The translations under genes and the position numbers were made by a program. Below, in pieces: positions 8,615 to 18,682 of a stretch of DNA of 52,091 nt. This DNA is from an uncultured Paraprevotella sp. Its GTDB lineage: Bacteria > Bacteroidota > Bacteroidia > Bacteroidales > Bacteroidaceae. The stretch is taken from contig CALUIV010000021.1 of NCBI GenBank assembly GCA_944320775.1, forward strand, positions 1 through 52,091, in the 5' to 3' direction. The notes under the pieces are model-generated. The model ran no database searches. It was not told where the DNA came from and worked only from the letters and a program-made list of their open reading frames with translations. Each line of letters opens with the position of its first letter. Position 1 is the first letter of the stretch.

Positions 8615-10681
8615 ATGGCAGAAGAAAACGAAAAAGAAGAACTCCTCCGGCCTGAAGGTGAACAGCCTGTGGCCTATTCCGAAGAACATATCCGGCATTT
8701 GTCGGATATGGAGCATGTACGTACACGCCCCGGTATGTATATCGGAAAATTAGGCGATGGCACACATGCAGAAGACGGTATCTATGTCCTACTTAAAGAA
8801 GTTGTAGACAACAGTATCGACGAATTCAAAATGCAAGCCGGAAAACGCATTGAAATTGATGTGGAGAACAGTCACCGTGTCACTGTCCGCGATTTCGGAC
8901 GTGGTATTCCACAAGGAAAGCTACTCGAAGCGGTCAGCAAACTGAATACGGGCGGAAAATATGATTCGAAAGCATTCAAGAAAAGTGTGGGTCTGAATGG
9001 TGTAGGTCTGAAAGCTGTCAACGCGCTCAGCGTATTTTTTGAAGTAAGCAGTTTCCGTGACGGCCAGGAACGGCGAGCTACTTTCGAACGAGGTATCTTG
9101 ACCAACGACGTGACCGTACCAAGTGAAGATGAAAACGGAACGCGCATTACGTTTGAGCCCGATGACACTCTTTTTCGCCATTTTGTATTTCGCAATGAGT
9201 TCATTGAAACAATGTTGCGCAATTACACCTATCTCAACACTGGTCTGACTATCATGTTCAACGGACGGCGTATCCACTCGCGCAAAGGATTGGAGGACTT
9301 GCTCACGGATAACATGACAAACGAAGGCCTTTACCCCATTGTCCATCTGAAAGGCGAAGATATTGAAATAGCTTTTACACATACAAACCAATACGGTGAG
9401 GAATATTATTCCTTCGTTAACGGACAGCATACAACGCAGGGCGGTACACATCAAAGCGCTTTCAAAAAACACATTGCCGAAGCGATCAAGGAGTTCTCGG
9501 GAAAGAATTTCGATTATGGTGATATCCGTAATGGACTTGTAGGTGCCATTGCGATCAATATTGAAGAACCATTGTTTGAAAGCCAGACAAAAATCAAATT
9601 GGGTTCATTGACCACTATTCCCGACGGAGGCATTAGCATCGACAAGTTTGTAGGCGATTTTGTAAAGGAACAGGTAGATAATTATCTCCATAAAAATCCT
9701 GATACGGCCGAAATCATCATCCAGAAAATTACAGAAAGCGAAAAAGAACGTAAAGCGATCGCCGGTATCACAAAACTGGCACGTGAGCGCTCAAAAAAAG
9801 CGAATTTGCATAACCGGAAATTACGCGACTGCCGCGTCCATCTCAACGATACAAAGGGCGACTTGCGTAACGAAAGTAGCATTTTTATCACCGAGGGTGA
9901 TTCTGCATCGGGTTCTATTACGAAAAGTCGCGATGTAGGTACACAAGCTGTATTCAGTCTGCGTGGTAAACCGCTCAACTGCTTTGGACTAACCAAGAAA
10001 GTAGTTTATGAGAATGAAGAATTTAATCTGTTACAAGCAGCATTAAACATTGAAGACGGACTCGAAGGACTACGTTACAACAAAGTAATTGTAGCGACGG
10101 ATGCCGATGTAGATGGCATGCATATCCGTCTGCTCATGATTACATTCTTCCTACAATTCTTCCCGGATTTAGTAAAAAAAGGACATGTCTATATCCTGCA
10201 AACTCCTTTGTTCCGAGTTCGGAATAAAAAAAGTAAACTCGGCAAAGCACGCTTGAAAGCATTGGAAGATCGGGAGAAAGCATCTGAATCAGATGTAGAA
10301 TCACCACAAACAAAAGAAGAAGCCAACATTACAGATACTAATAACGGCGAACATAAACAACAGCATATCTCTACACGTTCTGACTTTGTAACCATGTATT
10401 GTTACACCGAAGAGGAACGGCTGGCAGCCATAGAAGCGCTCGGTCCCGATCCGGAAATCACTCGATTCAAAGGTTTGGGAGAAATTTCACCCGATGAATT
10501 CAAGCATTTTATCGGACCGGATATGCGATTGGAACAGGTTTCGCTCCACAAAAGCGATCAAGTGAAAGAACTCCTGGAGTATTACATGGGTAAAAATACG
10601 ATGGAACGGCAAAATTTCATTATCAACAATCTCGTGATAGAAGAAGACCGGGCCGAAGAAGAATACATTGAACAATTATGA
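8615..10681 (+). CDS. parE: DNA topoisomerase IV subunit B (ATPase subunit)
   Basis: 688 residues. The subunit supplies ATP-driven strand passage to topoisomerase IV, which decatenates sister chromosomes. The GHKL ATPase motifs are plain: VVDNSIDEF with the catalytic Glu/Asn pair, DFGRGIPQG, and [13 protein letters not shown]. The TOPRIM metal-binding part shows [10 protein letters not shown] (about 427-436) and [11 protein letters not shown] (about 495-505). [19 protein letters not shown] near residue 25 is the classic ATPase-domain start. Between LFRVRNKK and the conserved RFKGLGEI lies a charged insertion of about 50-60 residues ([20 protein letters not shown] and following) that looks unstructured and seems longer than usual for this subunit. 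The stop overlaps the next ATG (ATGA at 10678), so translation is probably coupled. Confidence 0.93.
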   Translation: MAEENEKEELLRPEGEQPVAYSEEHIRHLSDMEHVRTRPGMYIGKLGDGTHAEDGIYVLLKEVVDNSIDEFKMQAGKRIEIDVENSHRVTVRDFGRGIPQGKLLEAVSKLNTGGKYDSKAFKKSVGLNGVGLKAVNALSVFFEVSSFRDGQERRATFERGILTNDVTVPSEDENGTRITFEPDDTLFRHFVFRNEFIETMLRNYTYLNTGLTIMFNGRRIHSRKGLEDLLTDNMTNEGLYPIVHLKGEDIEIAFTHTNQYGEEYYSFVNGQHTTQGGTHQSAFKKHIAEAIKEFSGKNFDYGDIRNGLVGAIAINIEEPLFESQTKIKLGSLTTIPDGGISIDKFVGDFVKEQVDNYLHKNPDTAEIIIQKITESEKERKAIAGITKLARERSKKANLHNRKLRDCRVHLNDTKGDLRNESSIFITEGDSASGSITKSRDVGTQAVFSLRGKPLNCFGLTKKVVYENEEFNLLQAALNIEDGLEGLRYNKVIVATDADVDGMHIRLLMITFFLQFFPDLVKKGHVYILQTPLFRVRNKKSKLGKARLKALEDREKASESDVESPQTKEEANITDTNNGEHKQQHISTRSDFVTMYCYTEEERLAAIEALGPDPEITRFKGLGEISPDEFKHFIGPDMRLEQVSLHKSDQVKELLEYYMGKNTMERQNFIINNLVIEEDRAEEEYIEQL

Positions 10682-11058
10682 GATTCCTATTAAACATTCT
10701 ATGGCTCATCACCGGCGGTTTGGTGAATTGGGCTTCTTACATGTTAGCTAGCCTGCTATTGTGCTGTACCATTGTAGGTATTCCTTTTGCTTTGCAAACA
10801 TTTAAAATAGGAAATGCCATACTTTGGCCTTTCGGACGTGAAATTATTGACAAGCCCGAGAGTCAAGGTTGTCTGAATCTTTTCATGAATCTGTTATGGC
10901 TGCTTTTAGGTGGCATTGCTATCGCTTTGGAACATTTGGCATGTGCATTGGGGCTGGCTGTGACGATTATCGGTATCCCGTTTGCTCTGCAACACTTAAA
11001 GTTGGCTATGCTCGCCTTAATGCCATTCGGCAAAGAATTTAAAAACAAAGAATCATGA
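10678..11058 (+). CDS. yccF: YccF-family inner-membrane protein
   Basis: 126 residues containing two copies of the YccF repeat: one around residues 22-56 ([20 protein letters not shown] then PFGRE) and one around 93-122 ([19 protein letters not shown] then PFGKE). Each repeat is preceded by a hydrophobic helix, giving an integral inner-membrane protein with probably four membrane segments. The molecular function of the family is not known. The gene overlaps parE by 4 bp and coaD by 4 bp (ATGA junctions), a tight arrangement with translational coupling. Confidence 0.88.
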   Translation: MRFLLNILWLITGGLVNWASYMLASLLLCCTIVGIPFALQTFKIGNAILWPFGREIIDKPESQGCLNLFMNLLWLLLGGIAIALEHLACALGLAVTIIGIPFALQHLKLAMLALMPFGKEFKNKES

Positions 11059-11528
11059 GAATTGCCATTTTCCCGGGTAGCTTCGATCCATATACTAAAG
11101 GACACGATTCCATCGTACGACGGGGGCTTCCGCTTTTTGACAAAATTATTATTGGAGTAGGTGTCAATGCCCGCAAACAAGGTCTAAAACCTGCCGAAAA
11201 ACGTATAGAAGCTTTACGCAAGCTCTATCAGGATGAACCCAAGATCCAAGTGGAAGGCTACAATGATCTGACTGTAGATTTTGCCAAACGTATGGGAGCT
11301 AATTTTATCTTGCGCGGCATCCGGTCGATTAAAGATTTTGAATACGAATTGGCGATTGCCGATGTCAACCGCCGCCTTTCCGGCATCGAAACGGTAATTC
11401 TCTTCACTGAGCCCGACCTGGCCTGTGTCAGTTCCACCATTGTACGCGAGCTACAATATTTCGGACGGGATATTAAAGAATTTGTTCCGGAAGGACTTGA
11501 TGTGGAAATAAATGACCAATCTCATTGA
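11055..11528 (+). CDS. coaD: Phosphopantetheine adenylyltransferase
   Basis: 157 residues, the usual length. The enzyme transfers AMP from ATP to 4'-phosphopantetheine, the penultimate step of coenzyme A synthesis, in the cytoplasm. The nucleotidyltransferase signature is visible at the N-terminus, FPGSFDPYTKGH (the T/HxGH ATP site), and the second conserved site at the C-terminus, CVSSTIVREL (the S-S-x-x-x-R element). ANFILRGIRSIKDFEYE in the middle is the family-typical substrate-binding region. It overlaps yccF by 4 bp. The next gene starts about 90 bp downstream. Confidence 0.95.
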   Translation: MRIAIFPGSFDPYTKGHDSIVRRGLPLFDKIIIGVGVNARKQGLKPAEKRIEALRKLYQDEPKIQVEGYNDLTVDFAKRMGANFILRGIRSIKDFEYELAIADVNRRLSGIETVILFTEPDLACVSSTIVRELQYFGRDIKEFVPEGLDVEINDQSH

Positions 11529-11618
11529 TAAAAGAATTATCAGATAAAAATCTGATTTAACGAAATAAAGGAATAATCTGATTACAAATGATTGATTATT
11601 CAAAAAGATGTATTACTT

Positions 11619-13298
11619 ATGAAAACGAATCACATGAAATCCGAAAAATTAAACGCTCCGGCTAAGAATTACAACTGGAAGAAAAAAGGATGGTGGACAA
11701 ACATATTGACTGTCATCTTACTTTCCAGCAGTTTCTTCACGTTACCGTTACCCATACAAGCTCAAAACAATCAGAAACAAGAAGCCTCAGATTATGAGGC
11801 GGCGCTACGTAAACTGTATATGGCTCATCTGGCCGTAACCAGTCTATATGTAGACACCGTAAACGTACAGAAACTTACGGAAGATGCCATCAACGGCATG
11901 CTTAAGGAGCTCGATCCACATTCTTCTTATACCAATGCCAAAGAGACTAAATCGCTGAACGAGCCGTTGCAAGGTAATTTCGAAGGTATTGGTGTACAGT
12001 ACAATATGCTGGAGGATACACTTGTAGTCATTCAACCCGTCAGCAAAGGCCCGTCAGAGAAGGCTGGTATTTTGGCCGGCGACCGCATCATTGCTGTAGA
12101 TGACACAACTATTGCCGGCGTAAAGATGAGTCGCGAAGAGATCATGCGACGGCTGAAAGGCCCGAAGGGTTCTATCGTCGAACTTAAAGTAAAACGCAAC
12201 GGTATTACTGATTTGCTGTCTTTTCGGGTGAAACGTGATAAAATCCCGGTTTCATCGTTGGATGCAGCCTATATGGTAACTCCGGAAACAGGCCTGATCC
12301 GAATAAGCAATTTCGGTGCAAAAACGCATGAAGAACTTGCCGGAGCCTTGAAAAAACTGCAGGAACAGGGAATAAAGAACCTGATTCTCGATCTGCAGCA
12401 AAACGGCGGAGGATATTTAGGCGCAGCCATCGATATTGCCAATGAATTCCTCGCTAAGAACGATCTGATTGTTTATACCCAAGGACGACGTACCCCATAT
12501 ACAGAATACCGCGCCAAAGGTTCCGGACGGTTTCTGGAAGGCGGATTAGCTGTATTGGTCGATGAATATACCGCATCAGCAGCAGAAATCGTAACAGGAG
12601 CTATTCAAGATCAGGACCGCGGAATTGTAATCGGCCGCCGTACATTCGGTAAAGGACTCGTGCAACGTCCGATTGATTTGCCCGACGGTTCTATGATCCG
12701 TCTGACCATCTCGCGCTACTATACACCTGCAGGACGCTGTATTCAAAAGCCTTACGAACAGGGTGACAAGAACAGCTACAATATGGACGTAATCAACCGG
12801 TACAACCATGGCGAACTAACCAATGCCGACAGTATCCACTTCCCGGATTCATTAAAGTATACCACGCTTCGCAAGGCTCGTACCGTTTATGGCGGAGGAG
12901 GTATCATGCCCGATTATTTCATTCCACTTGATACAACAAAATACACCAAATACCATCGGGAACTCTCGGCCAAGGGAGCTATTCTGAATACAAATCTGAA
13001 ATACATCGACAAGGCACGTAAAAAACTGCAACGGGAATACAAATCGTTTGCCGCATTCATGAAAGATTATGAAGTGCCGCAGGAAGAACTGGATCTACTT
13101 TATGAAGAAGGTAAGAAAATGAAAGTCGCTCCTGAAGATGATGCCGAACGTGAAGCATCACTCGCGCAAATCAAGTTGCAATTGAAGGCACTTACGGCAC
13201 GCGACCTTTGGGATATGTCTGAGTATTTCCAGATTATCAACGAAAATAATGAATCAGTTCGAAAAGCTGTTGAGTTGCTCGAAGGAAAAGCAAACTAA
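11619..13298 (+). CDS. C-terminal processing peptidase, S41 family, with PDZ domain
   Basis: 559 residues from the ATG at 11619; an in-frame TTG at 11592 is less likely. A hydrophobic segment at about residues 22-41 (LTVILLSSSFFTLPLPIQAQ) preceded by Trp/Lys residues is a signal peptide or anchor, so the protease acts in the periplasm. A PDZ domain follows (FEGIGVQY... KAGILAGDRIIAVDD, about 110-190). The S41 core has LILDLQQNGGGYLG and the catalytic serine in DEYTASAAEI, with the general-base lysine in TFGKGLVQ. A helical C-terminal extension covers about 440-559. CtpA-type proteases trim or degrade envelope proteins through their C-terminal ends. It is followed by a strong terminator and belongs to the widespread Bacteroidetes family encoded near coaD. 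Confidence 0.92.
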   Translation: MKTNHMKSEKLNAPAKNYNWKKKGWWTNILTVILLSSSFFTLPLPIQAQNNQKQEASDYEAALRKLYMAHLAVTSLYVDTVNVQKLTEDAINGMLKELDPHSSYTNAKETKSLNEPLQGNFEGIGVQYNMLEDTLVVIQPVSKGPSEKAGILAGDRIIAVDDTTIAGVKMSREEIMRRLKGPKGSIVELKVKRNGITDLLSFRVKRDKIPVSSLDAAYMVTPETGLIRISNFGAKTHEELAGALKKLQEQGIKNLILDLQQNGGGYLGAAIDIANEFLAKNDLIVYTQGRRTPYTEYRAKGSGRFLEGGLAVLVDEYTASAAEIVTGAIQDQDRGIVIGRRTFGKGLVQRPIDLPDGSMIRLTISRYYTPAGRCIQKPYEQGDKNSYNMDVINRYNHGELTNADSIHFPDSLKYTTLRKARTVYGGGGIMPDYFIPLDTTKYTKYHRELSAKGAILNTNLKYIDKARKKLQREYKSFAAFMKDYEVPQEELDLLYEEGKKMKVAPEDDAEREASLAQIKLQLKALTARDLWDMSEYFQIINENNESVRKAVELLEGKAN

Positions 13299-13377
13299 AA
13301 GTCATGAAAGACTATAGTCTTTAGTTCTTTCAGGCTGCATAGTTTGATTCTTGCCTGCTAAAAGTATAGTGTACTAT

Positions 13378-13432
13378 AAAAAACGAACCACATCGATATC
13401 TTTAAGTGAATATCGATGTGGTTCGTTTTTTT
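13378..13432. terminator. Bidirectional terminator between convergent genes
   Basis: A 17-bp perfect inverted repeat (ACGAACCACATCGATAT and its complement) with A-run before and seven T after. It lies between the plus-strand protease gene and the minus-strand ybeY and should stop transcription from both sides. Confidence 0.92.
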
Positions 13433-13459
13433 ATGACTAATATATTACCCGTACGCAAA

Positions 13460-13891
13460 TCAACCCTCACCCAGAAGTTCTTTCCGAAGTGCCAGCGCTT
13501 TATTCTCCGCAGCCTCCATAATTTCTCGTTCTCCCGGACCTTTATCGTCTATCCCGCAAAGATGCAGAATACCATGAATAATCACCCGGTTTAACTCCTG
13601 CTCATAAGTTACCCCAACTTGTTCTGCATTGGTACGTACCGTGTCCAGACTTATAAACAGGTCACCGGAAATGATATCCTCCTCACAATAATCGAATGTG
13701 ATGATGTCTGTATAATAATCATGTTGTAAATACTGACGGTTTACATCAAGAATCCGCTCATCATCGACAAATATATAAGCTATCTCACCTACTTTCTTGC
13801 CATAAGAAGCGGCAACCGCTTTAACCCAGGCCGAGTTGTCACGCTTTTTAATCTTCGGCATTTTCACACCGTCCACATTATAAGTAATCAT
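13460..13891 (-). CDS. ybeY: Endoribonuclease YbeY (rRNA maturation factor)
   Basis: 143 residues. YbeY is a zinc-dependent single-strand endoribonuclease that takes part in 16S rRNA 3'-end maturation and ribosome quality control. The zinc-binding signature HGILHLCGIDD (HxxxHxxGxDH type, with the last position Asp) is at about residues 107-117 and is followed by KGPGEREIMEAAE, the usual C-terminal helix. YYTDIITFDY matches the conserved TDVLSF element. It is preceded on the same strand by ruvB, about 95 bp upstream, and is separated from the convergent protease gene by the bidirectional terminator. Confidence 0.92.
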   Translation of the reverse strand: MITYNVDGVKMPKIKKRDNSAWVKAVAASYGKKVGEIAYIFVDDERILDVNRQYLQHDYYTDIITFDYCEEDIISGDLFISLDTVRTNAEQVGVTYEQELNRVIIHGILHLCGIDDKGPGEREIMEAAENKALALRKELLGEG

Positions 13892-13986
13892 GACTTTTTA
13901 TTTTTAATGTATCTACTAAACTTTTCCAAATGGTCATACCACAAACCAGACAGAGATCAATCATTCAGCAATAAATTTATCCAAAC

Positions 13987-15018
13987 TCAATCAAACAAGC
14001 TTCCAGGACTATTCATTGTAAAACGGCTACGTCCCAAATGCTGATATGCCAAGTCAGTCACCTCACGTCCCCGTGGTGTACGTTTAATAAATCCTTCCTT
14101 TATCAGGAATGGTTCATAAACCTCTTCCAACGTTCCGGGATCTTCACCTATTGCCGTCGCAATCGTAGACACGCCTACGGGACCTCCCTTAAACTTATCA
14201 ATTATCGTCAATAATATCTTATTATCGATTTCATCCAATCCGTATTGGTCTATATTCAAGGCCTCCAAGGCAAAACGGGCTATCTTCATATCAATTCGTC
14301 CGTTACCTTTTACTTGTGCGAAATCACGTACCCGCCGCAACAGCGCATTGGCAATACGCGGAGTTCCACGACTGCGTCCGGCTATCTCAGCAGCAGCATC
14401 CTGTTCAATCGGTACACCTAAAATACCTGAAGAACGTGTGACAATACGAGTTAATACTTCTGCATCATAATATTCCAGATGTAAATTAATACCAAAACGT
14501 GCCCGAAGTGGAGCTGTAAGTAAACCGCTCCGCGTTGTAGCACCCACAAGTGTGAACGGATTCAAATCAATTTGAATGCTACGCGCCGAAGGACCTTTGT
14601 CGATCATAATATCGATACGGTAATCCTCCATAGCAGAATAGAGATACTCCTCTACAACCGGACTCAAACGGTGAATCTCATCAATAAAAAGCACATCATT
14701 CGGTTCGAGCGAAGTAAGCAGTCCAGCCAAATCGCCCGGCTTATCAAGAACCGGACCGGATGTCACTTTAAATCCCACACCCAGTTCATTGGCGATAATA
14801 TTGCTCAAAGTCGTTTTTCCCAACCCCGGTGGTCCATGCAATAACGTATGATCCAGCGGTTCACCTCGAAATTTAGCCGCCTCAACAAAAACACGCAGAT
14901 TGTCCACCACCTTAAGCTGTCCGCTGAAATCGCCAAACCGCAAAGGCCGCAAGGCATTCTCAAACTCCCGCTCACTGGGGGCAATCTGCTGTTGTCTGAT
15001 ATCAAAATCTTCTTCCAT
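13987..15018 (-). CDS. ruvB: Holliday junction branch-migration ATPase RuvB
   Basis: 343 residues from the ATG at 15018 (MEEDFDIRQ); an upstream in-frame start at 15069 adds 17 residues that do not fit the family. RuvB forms hexameric rings that drive branch migration with RuvA during recombinational repair. Walker A is [10 protein letters not shown] and Walker B is [10 protein letters not shown]. The sensor region [19 protein letters not shown] and the arginine-finger region [14 protein letters not shown] are present. The C-terminal winged helix includes [21 protein letters not shown], the DNA-contacting segment. ruvA and ruvC are not nearby. Confidence 0.96.
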   Translation of the reverse strand: MEEDFDIRQQQIAPSEREFENALRPLRFGDFSGQLKVVDNLRVFVEAAKFRGEPLDHTLLHGPPGLGKTTLSNIIANELGVGFKVTSGPVLDKPGDLAGLLTSLEPNDVLFIDEIHRLSPVVEEYLYSAMEDYRIDIMIDKGPSARSIQIDLNPFTLVGATTRSGLLTAPLRARFGINLHLEYYDAEVLTRIVTRSSGILGVPIEQDAAAEIAGRSRGTPRIANALLRRVRDFAQVKGNGRIDMKIARFALEALNIDQYGLDEIDNKILLTIIDKFKGGPVGVSTIATAIGEDPGTLEEVYEPFLIKEGFIKRTPRGREVTDLAYQHLGRSRFTMNSPGSLFD

Positions 15019-15092
15019 ACCAAAAAATAACGCGCCTGTTATGCGCCATAATAGGTTTTTCAGAAGCAAAGATACAATAAAGAAATGATTTA

Positions 15093-16025
15093 TTAATTCT
15101 CAAAAGCGGACTTTATCGGACGAGCAAGCCATACTTGTGGACGTTCCAACCCAAAGATATAAGCCAGTGTTCCTGCAATATCATATACCATTGTGCTTTC
15201 TGGTATTACAAACCCTTGACGAACACCTTTTCCATTAAAAACAATGGTCGTCTGCATTTCTTCCATCGTTTTACCACCATGTCCTTTACCTGTACCACCA
15301 TGATCTGCAGCCAAAATAATCATAGTTTCATCAGCAATACCAGCTTCGTCTATTGCTTTTACAATTTCAGCCAAAGCTAGATCAAGATGCGTTAACATGG
15401 CATAATACTGTTCCGATGTCCAACCGTAATGATGTCCGGCACCATCCGGTTCACCAAATATAACAGAACAAAACAAGGGTTTTTTCTCTTTAATATAAGA
15501 AACCACATCCGTAACGGCTTGTTTCGTATCTTTTGCAGACAAGGCTACAGGTTTTAAATAATTAATCGCCGATGTATCTACTAAATTACGCATTCCATCC
15601 CATTCATAAACAAATCCCAGTTCAGCCTCAGGATAAGCATTCCGCAACAGTCTGTATATATCTGGAAACATACCATGTTCCGTCAGTACCCGTGAAGGTA
15701 GATCTGGCTTACTGCTACCCCATTCCGTATAACCATGTAATTCCGGACCAGCTCCCATAAACATGGAAGCCCAATTTACAGCACTGGACGACGGAAGAAC
15801 CGAACGGTTTTCTAATGTATAAGCTCCTTCTTCCATTAAGTTCCGAAAAACAGGCATTTCTGCTCCATGTGTCAGACTATAAGAACTTAAACCATCAAAT
15901 CCAATAAGCAGAACATGTTTCGGCGCGTCATCCATTTTTTCTACTTTGCATCGACTGGTAGCACACGAAAATAATAACGATAACAGTAGCAGAACACTAC
16001 AAACAGGAACAAATTTTTTCATCAT
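15093..16025 (-). CDS. Lipoprotein phosphodiesterase / alkaline-phosphatase-superfamily protein
   Basis: 310 residues. The N-terminus is a lipoprotein signal ([13 protein letters not shown]; lipobox Cys at about 21). The rest resembles type I phosphodiesterase/nucleotide pyrophosphatases of the alkaline phosphatase superfamily: [13 protein letters not shown] supplies the first metal-binding Asp, [21 protein letters not shown] the nucleophile region (a Ser or Thr follows the usual pattern) and [16 protein letters not shown] a metal-binding Asp/His pair, and [13 protein letters not shown] the conserved Asp-His and His of the second metal site. The substrate is unknown; the family hydrolyses phosphodiesters or phosphomonoesters outside the cytoplasm. 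It is divergent from thioredoxin and 75 bp upstream of ruvB on the same strand. Confidence 0.88.
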   Translation of the reverse strand: MMKKFVPVCSVLLLLSLLFSCATSRCKVEKMDDAPKHVLLIGFDGLSSYSLTHGAEMPVFRNLMEEGAYTLENRSVLPSSSAVNWASMFMGAGPELHGYTEWGSSKPDLPSRVLTEHGMFPDIYRLLRNAYPEAELGFVYEWDGMRNLVDTSAINYLKPVALSAKDTKQAVTDVVSYIKEKKPLFCSVIFGEPDGAGHHYGWTSEQYYAMLTHLDLALAEIVKAIDEAGIADETMIILAADHGGTGKGHGGKTMEEMQTTIVFNGKGVRQGFVIPESTMVYDIAGTLAYIFGLERPQVWLARPIKSAFEN

Positions 16026-16175
16026 AGATAATAATTTAATGTAAATAGTTAAGTTAACAACAGACGTTTTTTAAAAAATTGAGAAGCAAAATTCTACAAA
16101 GACAAAGATAGATATTTTTCATTTCAAAGAATAGAAAAACAAAAAAGATTAAGAAACAAGATAAACAGAAATCAC

Positions 16176-16183
16176 TATTTTTG
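16176..16183 (+). promoter_or_regulatory. Bacteroidetes -7 box upstream of thioredoxin (TATTTTTG)
   Basis: TATTTTTG fits TAnnTTTG. It lies 17 bp before the ATG at 16200 and 50 bp before the alternative ATG at 16233, so the leader length may argue for the latter. Confidence 0.5.
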
Positions 16184-16199
16184 TATCAGAACATCACTA

Positions 16200-16532
16200 A
16201 TGATTATAACAAACCTAAAAACAGACATTAATATGGAAAAAGAAAGCTTCAGACATCTAATCGAAACCTCAGATTTAGTCCTGGTCGATTTTTATGCCAC
16301 CTGGTGTGGCCCCTGCAAAGCCATGCATCCGATTCTCGAAGAACTGAAACGGAAATTAGGCGACCGTATCCGGATTGCCAAAATCGATGTAGACAAGCAA
16401 CAGCATCTTGCTGCATATTATCAGATTCAATCCGTACCGACACTGATCCTGTTCAAAAAAGGAACCATCAAATGGCGACAAAGCGGTGCTATGCCATTAC
16501 ACGAACTATTACATCGTATAGAATCCATGTAA
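16200..16532 (+). CDS. trxA: Thioredoxin
   Basis: 110 residues from the ATG at 16200. An internal ATG at 16233 would give 99 residues and may be the true start, because the first 11 residues are not part of the fold. The protein reduces disulfides in cytoplasmic partners. The redox motif ATWCGPCK has its cysteines at 36 and 39, the following IAKIDVDKQ strand is typical, and the cis-proline loop is QSVPTLILF. The short length, lack of a signal peptide and classical motif point to a cytoplasmic thioredoxin rather than a TlpA-like periplasmic one. It is a single-gene unit between the phosphodiesterase and the fructan locus. Confidence 0.92.
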   Translation: MIITNLKTDINMEKESFRHLIETSDLVLVDFYATWCGPCKAMHPILEELKRKLGDRIRIAKIDVDKQQHLAAYYQIQSVPTLILFKKGTIKWRQSGAMPLHELLHRIESM

Positions 16533-16650
16533 ACGCAAACAAAACCGTATCAGCCTGAAAATCCAGTTTCAAAACCTGATAAAAATCGTTCATGTAACAT
16601 TTGTTACAGCAAATGAAACAAAAATCACAGCGGATTTTCTGCGATACGGT

Positions 16651-16658
16651 TAATTTTG
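16651..16658 (+). promoter_or_regulatory. -7 box of the fructan operon (TAATTTTG)
   Basis: TAATTTTG fits TAnnTTTG and lies 132 bp before the GH32 start. The long leader leaves room for control. Binding sites for the downstream hybrid regulator would be expected just upstream, but I see no clear repeat there. Confidence 0.5.
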
Positions 16659-16790
16659 TGACGTACCCTTTCGATAAAAACAACGGTATCCCACGGTACA
16701 TAAAAATCCGCGCTTGATACAACGCTCTATGAAAGGCCTTTTTCTATAAAGACAGCAATTAATCTAAAAATAAAATCAATCATTCACACC

Positions 16791-18668
16791 ATGAAAAAGA
16801 ATCTGATTCATTTGTCTTTTGCCTTTTTGTTGGCTTGTAATCTGAGCAGTTGCCAACAGGAGAAAAACGGATTTAGTATGGAACATCCGAACGATTCGGT
16901 CACAATCGTTCATGTCAACCGGGAAGCAAAATATCTTATTTTGCCCATTCAGGAATCGAGCCGGGAAGGCAAGGTGAAACTCGACACCGGTAGTCCTGCC
17001 GACATGGCTATGGACATCCGTCTGGCCACAGACAGCATTGATTATTACGTGCCATTCGCTCTGCCAGAAGGAACTAAAGAGGCGAAAATTGTTATCAATA
17101 AAGTAAAATCAAATGCCATCTGCTGGGACAACATCCAGCTTGCCGACACATTCAGCACGGAAAACACAGACTACTACCGCCCCATCTATCACCACACCCC
17201 GCTCTACGGCTGGATGAACGATGCCAACGGTCTGGTCTATAAAGACGGCGAATATCATCTGTATTTCCAATATAATCCTTACGGTTCCATGTGGGGAAAC
17301 ATGCATTGGGGGCATTCTGTCAGCCGCGACCTGATTCACTGGGATCACCTGGATCCGGCCATCGCACGTGACACTTTAGGACACATCTTCTCCGGAAGCA
17401 CCATCGTCGACCATAACAACAGTGCCGGATACGGCAAGAACGCCTTGATCGCCTTCTACACTTCGGCCAGCGACGAACACGGACAAATCCAATGCATGGC
17501 CTATAGCAACGACAACGGCCGCACCTATACCAAATACGAAAACAATCCGATTCTGACTCCGTTCGACGGGTTGAAAGATTTCCGCGACCCAAAAGTATTC
17601 TGGTACGAACCGGCAAAAAAATGGTATATGATCGTATCGGCCGATAAGGAAATGCGCTTCTATGCTTCCGACAATATGAAAGACTGGACCTATCTGAGCA
17701 GTTTTGGCAAAGGATACGGCGTACAGCCCAACCAGTTTGAATGTCCGGATTTCATCCAGCTTCCTGTCGACGGCAACGAGCAAAACAAAAAATGGGTGAT
17801 GATTGTCAACATCAATCCGGGATGTCTCTTCGGTGGTAGTGCCACGGAATATTTCGTAGGCGACTTCGACGGCACGACATTCACCTGCGATACCAAACCC
17901 GAAGTAACCAAATGGCTCGACTTCGGTAAAGACCATTATGCCACCGTCTGCTTCTCCAACACTGGAGAACGTGTTGTTGCCGTGCCCTGGATGAGCAACT
18001 GGCAGTATGCCAACATTACCCCGATCCGTCAGTATCGCGGCGCCAACGCACTGCCACGCGAATTATCGCTCTACACGAAAGACGGCGAAATCTATATGGC
18101 CGCCAATGCCGTGAAAGAAACCCGCGATTTGAGAAAGGAAACCCGCACCATAGGAAACATTTCTGTAGCGCGTGAACACACCATCAGCGAAGTCCTTGCA
18201 CAAAACGAAGGCGCCTTCGAACTGGAAATGGACCTTACACCGGGACAGGCACAAACCGCCGGTCTGGAACTTATGAACAGCAAGGGCGAACGCACTAAGA
18301 TTTATTTCGACCGGGAACAAAATCGGCTGGTGATGGACCGCACCGAAAGCGGGATCACTGACCTAGGCGAACCAACGGAATTCAACGTTCATGAGAAAGA
18401 AACCGACGATCACCGCAAAGTGCTCTCTGTGAACTACGTCAACGATTTTGCCTTGGGAACCTGGGCTCCGCTCAATCTCTGTGAAGGAACCACCTATCAC
18501 TTGAATATCTTCGTCGACAAATGTTCTGTAGAGATTTTTGTGGACAACGGACGCATCGCCATGACCAACCTGGTCTTCCCGACCGAAGTCTACAACACAC
18601 TGCGTTTCTACAGCGAAGGCGGCAACATGCAAGTTAATAATCTGAACATTCATCGTCTCGGACTTTAA
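16791..18668 (+). CDS. GH32 fructanase / levanase lipoprotein
   Basis: 625 residues. Glycoside hydrolase family 32 cuts beta-fructosyl bonds in levan, inulin or sucrose. The lipobox is LSSC (Cys21), so the enzyme is lipid-anchored. Residues about 30-120 form a small N-terminal beta domain of the type (DUF4980) that precedes many Bacteroides GH32 proteins. The catalytic set is complete: the nucleophile is Asp144 in WMNDANG (the usual motif is WMNDPNG; here Pro is Ala), the transition-state stabiliser Asp266 is in FRDPK, and the acid/base Glu317 is in FECPD. A C-terminal beta-sandwich (about 440-625) contains CSVEIFVDNG. It heads a four-gene fructan cluster, 14 bp before the permease gene. Confidence 0.93.
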   Translation: MKKNLIHLSFAFLLACNLSSCQQEKNGFSMEHPNDSVTIVHVNREAKYLILPIQESSREGKVKLDTGSPADMAMDIRLATDSIDYYVPFALPEGTKEAKIVINKVKSNAICWDNIQLADTFSTENTDYYRPIYHHTPLYGWMNDANGLVYKDGEYHLYFQYNPYGSMWGNMHWGHSVSRDLIHWDHLDPAIARDTLGHIFSGSTIVDHNNSAGYGKNALIAFYTSASDEHGQIQCMAYSNDNGRTYTKYENNPILTPFDGLKDFRDPKVFWYEPAKKWYMIVSADKEMRFYASDNMKDWTYLSSFGKGYGVQPNQFECPDFIQLPVDGNEQNKKWVMIVNINPGCLFGGSATEYFVGDFDGTTFTCDTKPEVTKWLDFGKDHYATVCFSNTGERVVAVPWMSNWQYANITPIRQYRGANALPRELSLYTKDGEIYMAANAVKETRDLRKETRTIGNISVAREHTISEVLAQNEGAFELEMDLTPGQAQTAGLELMNSKGERTKIYFDREQNRLVMDRTESGITDLGEPTEFNVHEKETDDHRKVLSVNYVNDFALGTWAPLNLCEGTTYHLNIFVDKCSVEIFVDNGRIAMTNLVFPTEVYNTLRFYSEGGNMQVNNLNIHRLGL

Positions 18669-18682
18669 AAACGGAACCGGTT

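Noticed and set aside
17320-17936. Long minus-strand open frames inside the GH32 gene
   Set aside because: They are antisense shadows of a gene with GC-rich third positions; their residue composition is not protein-like.
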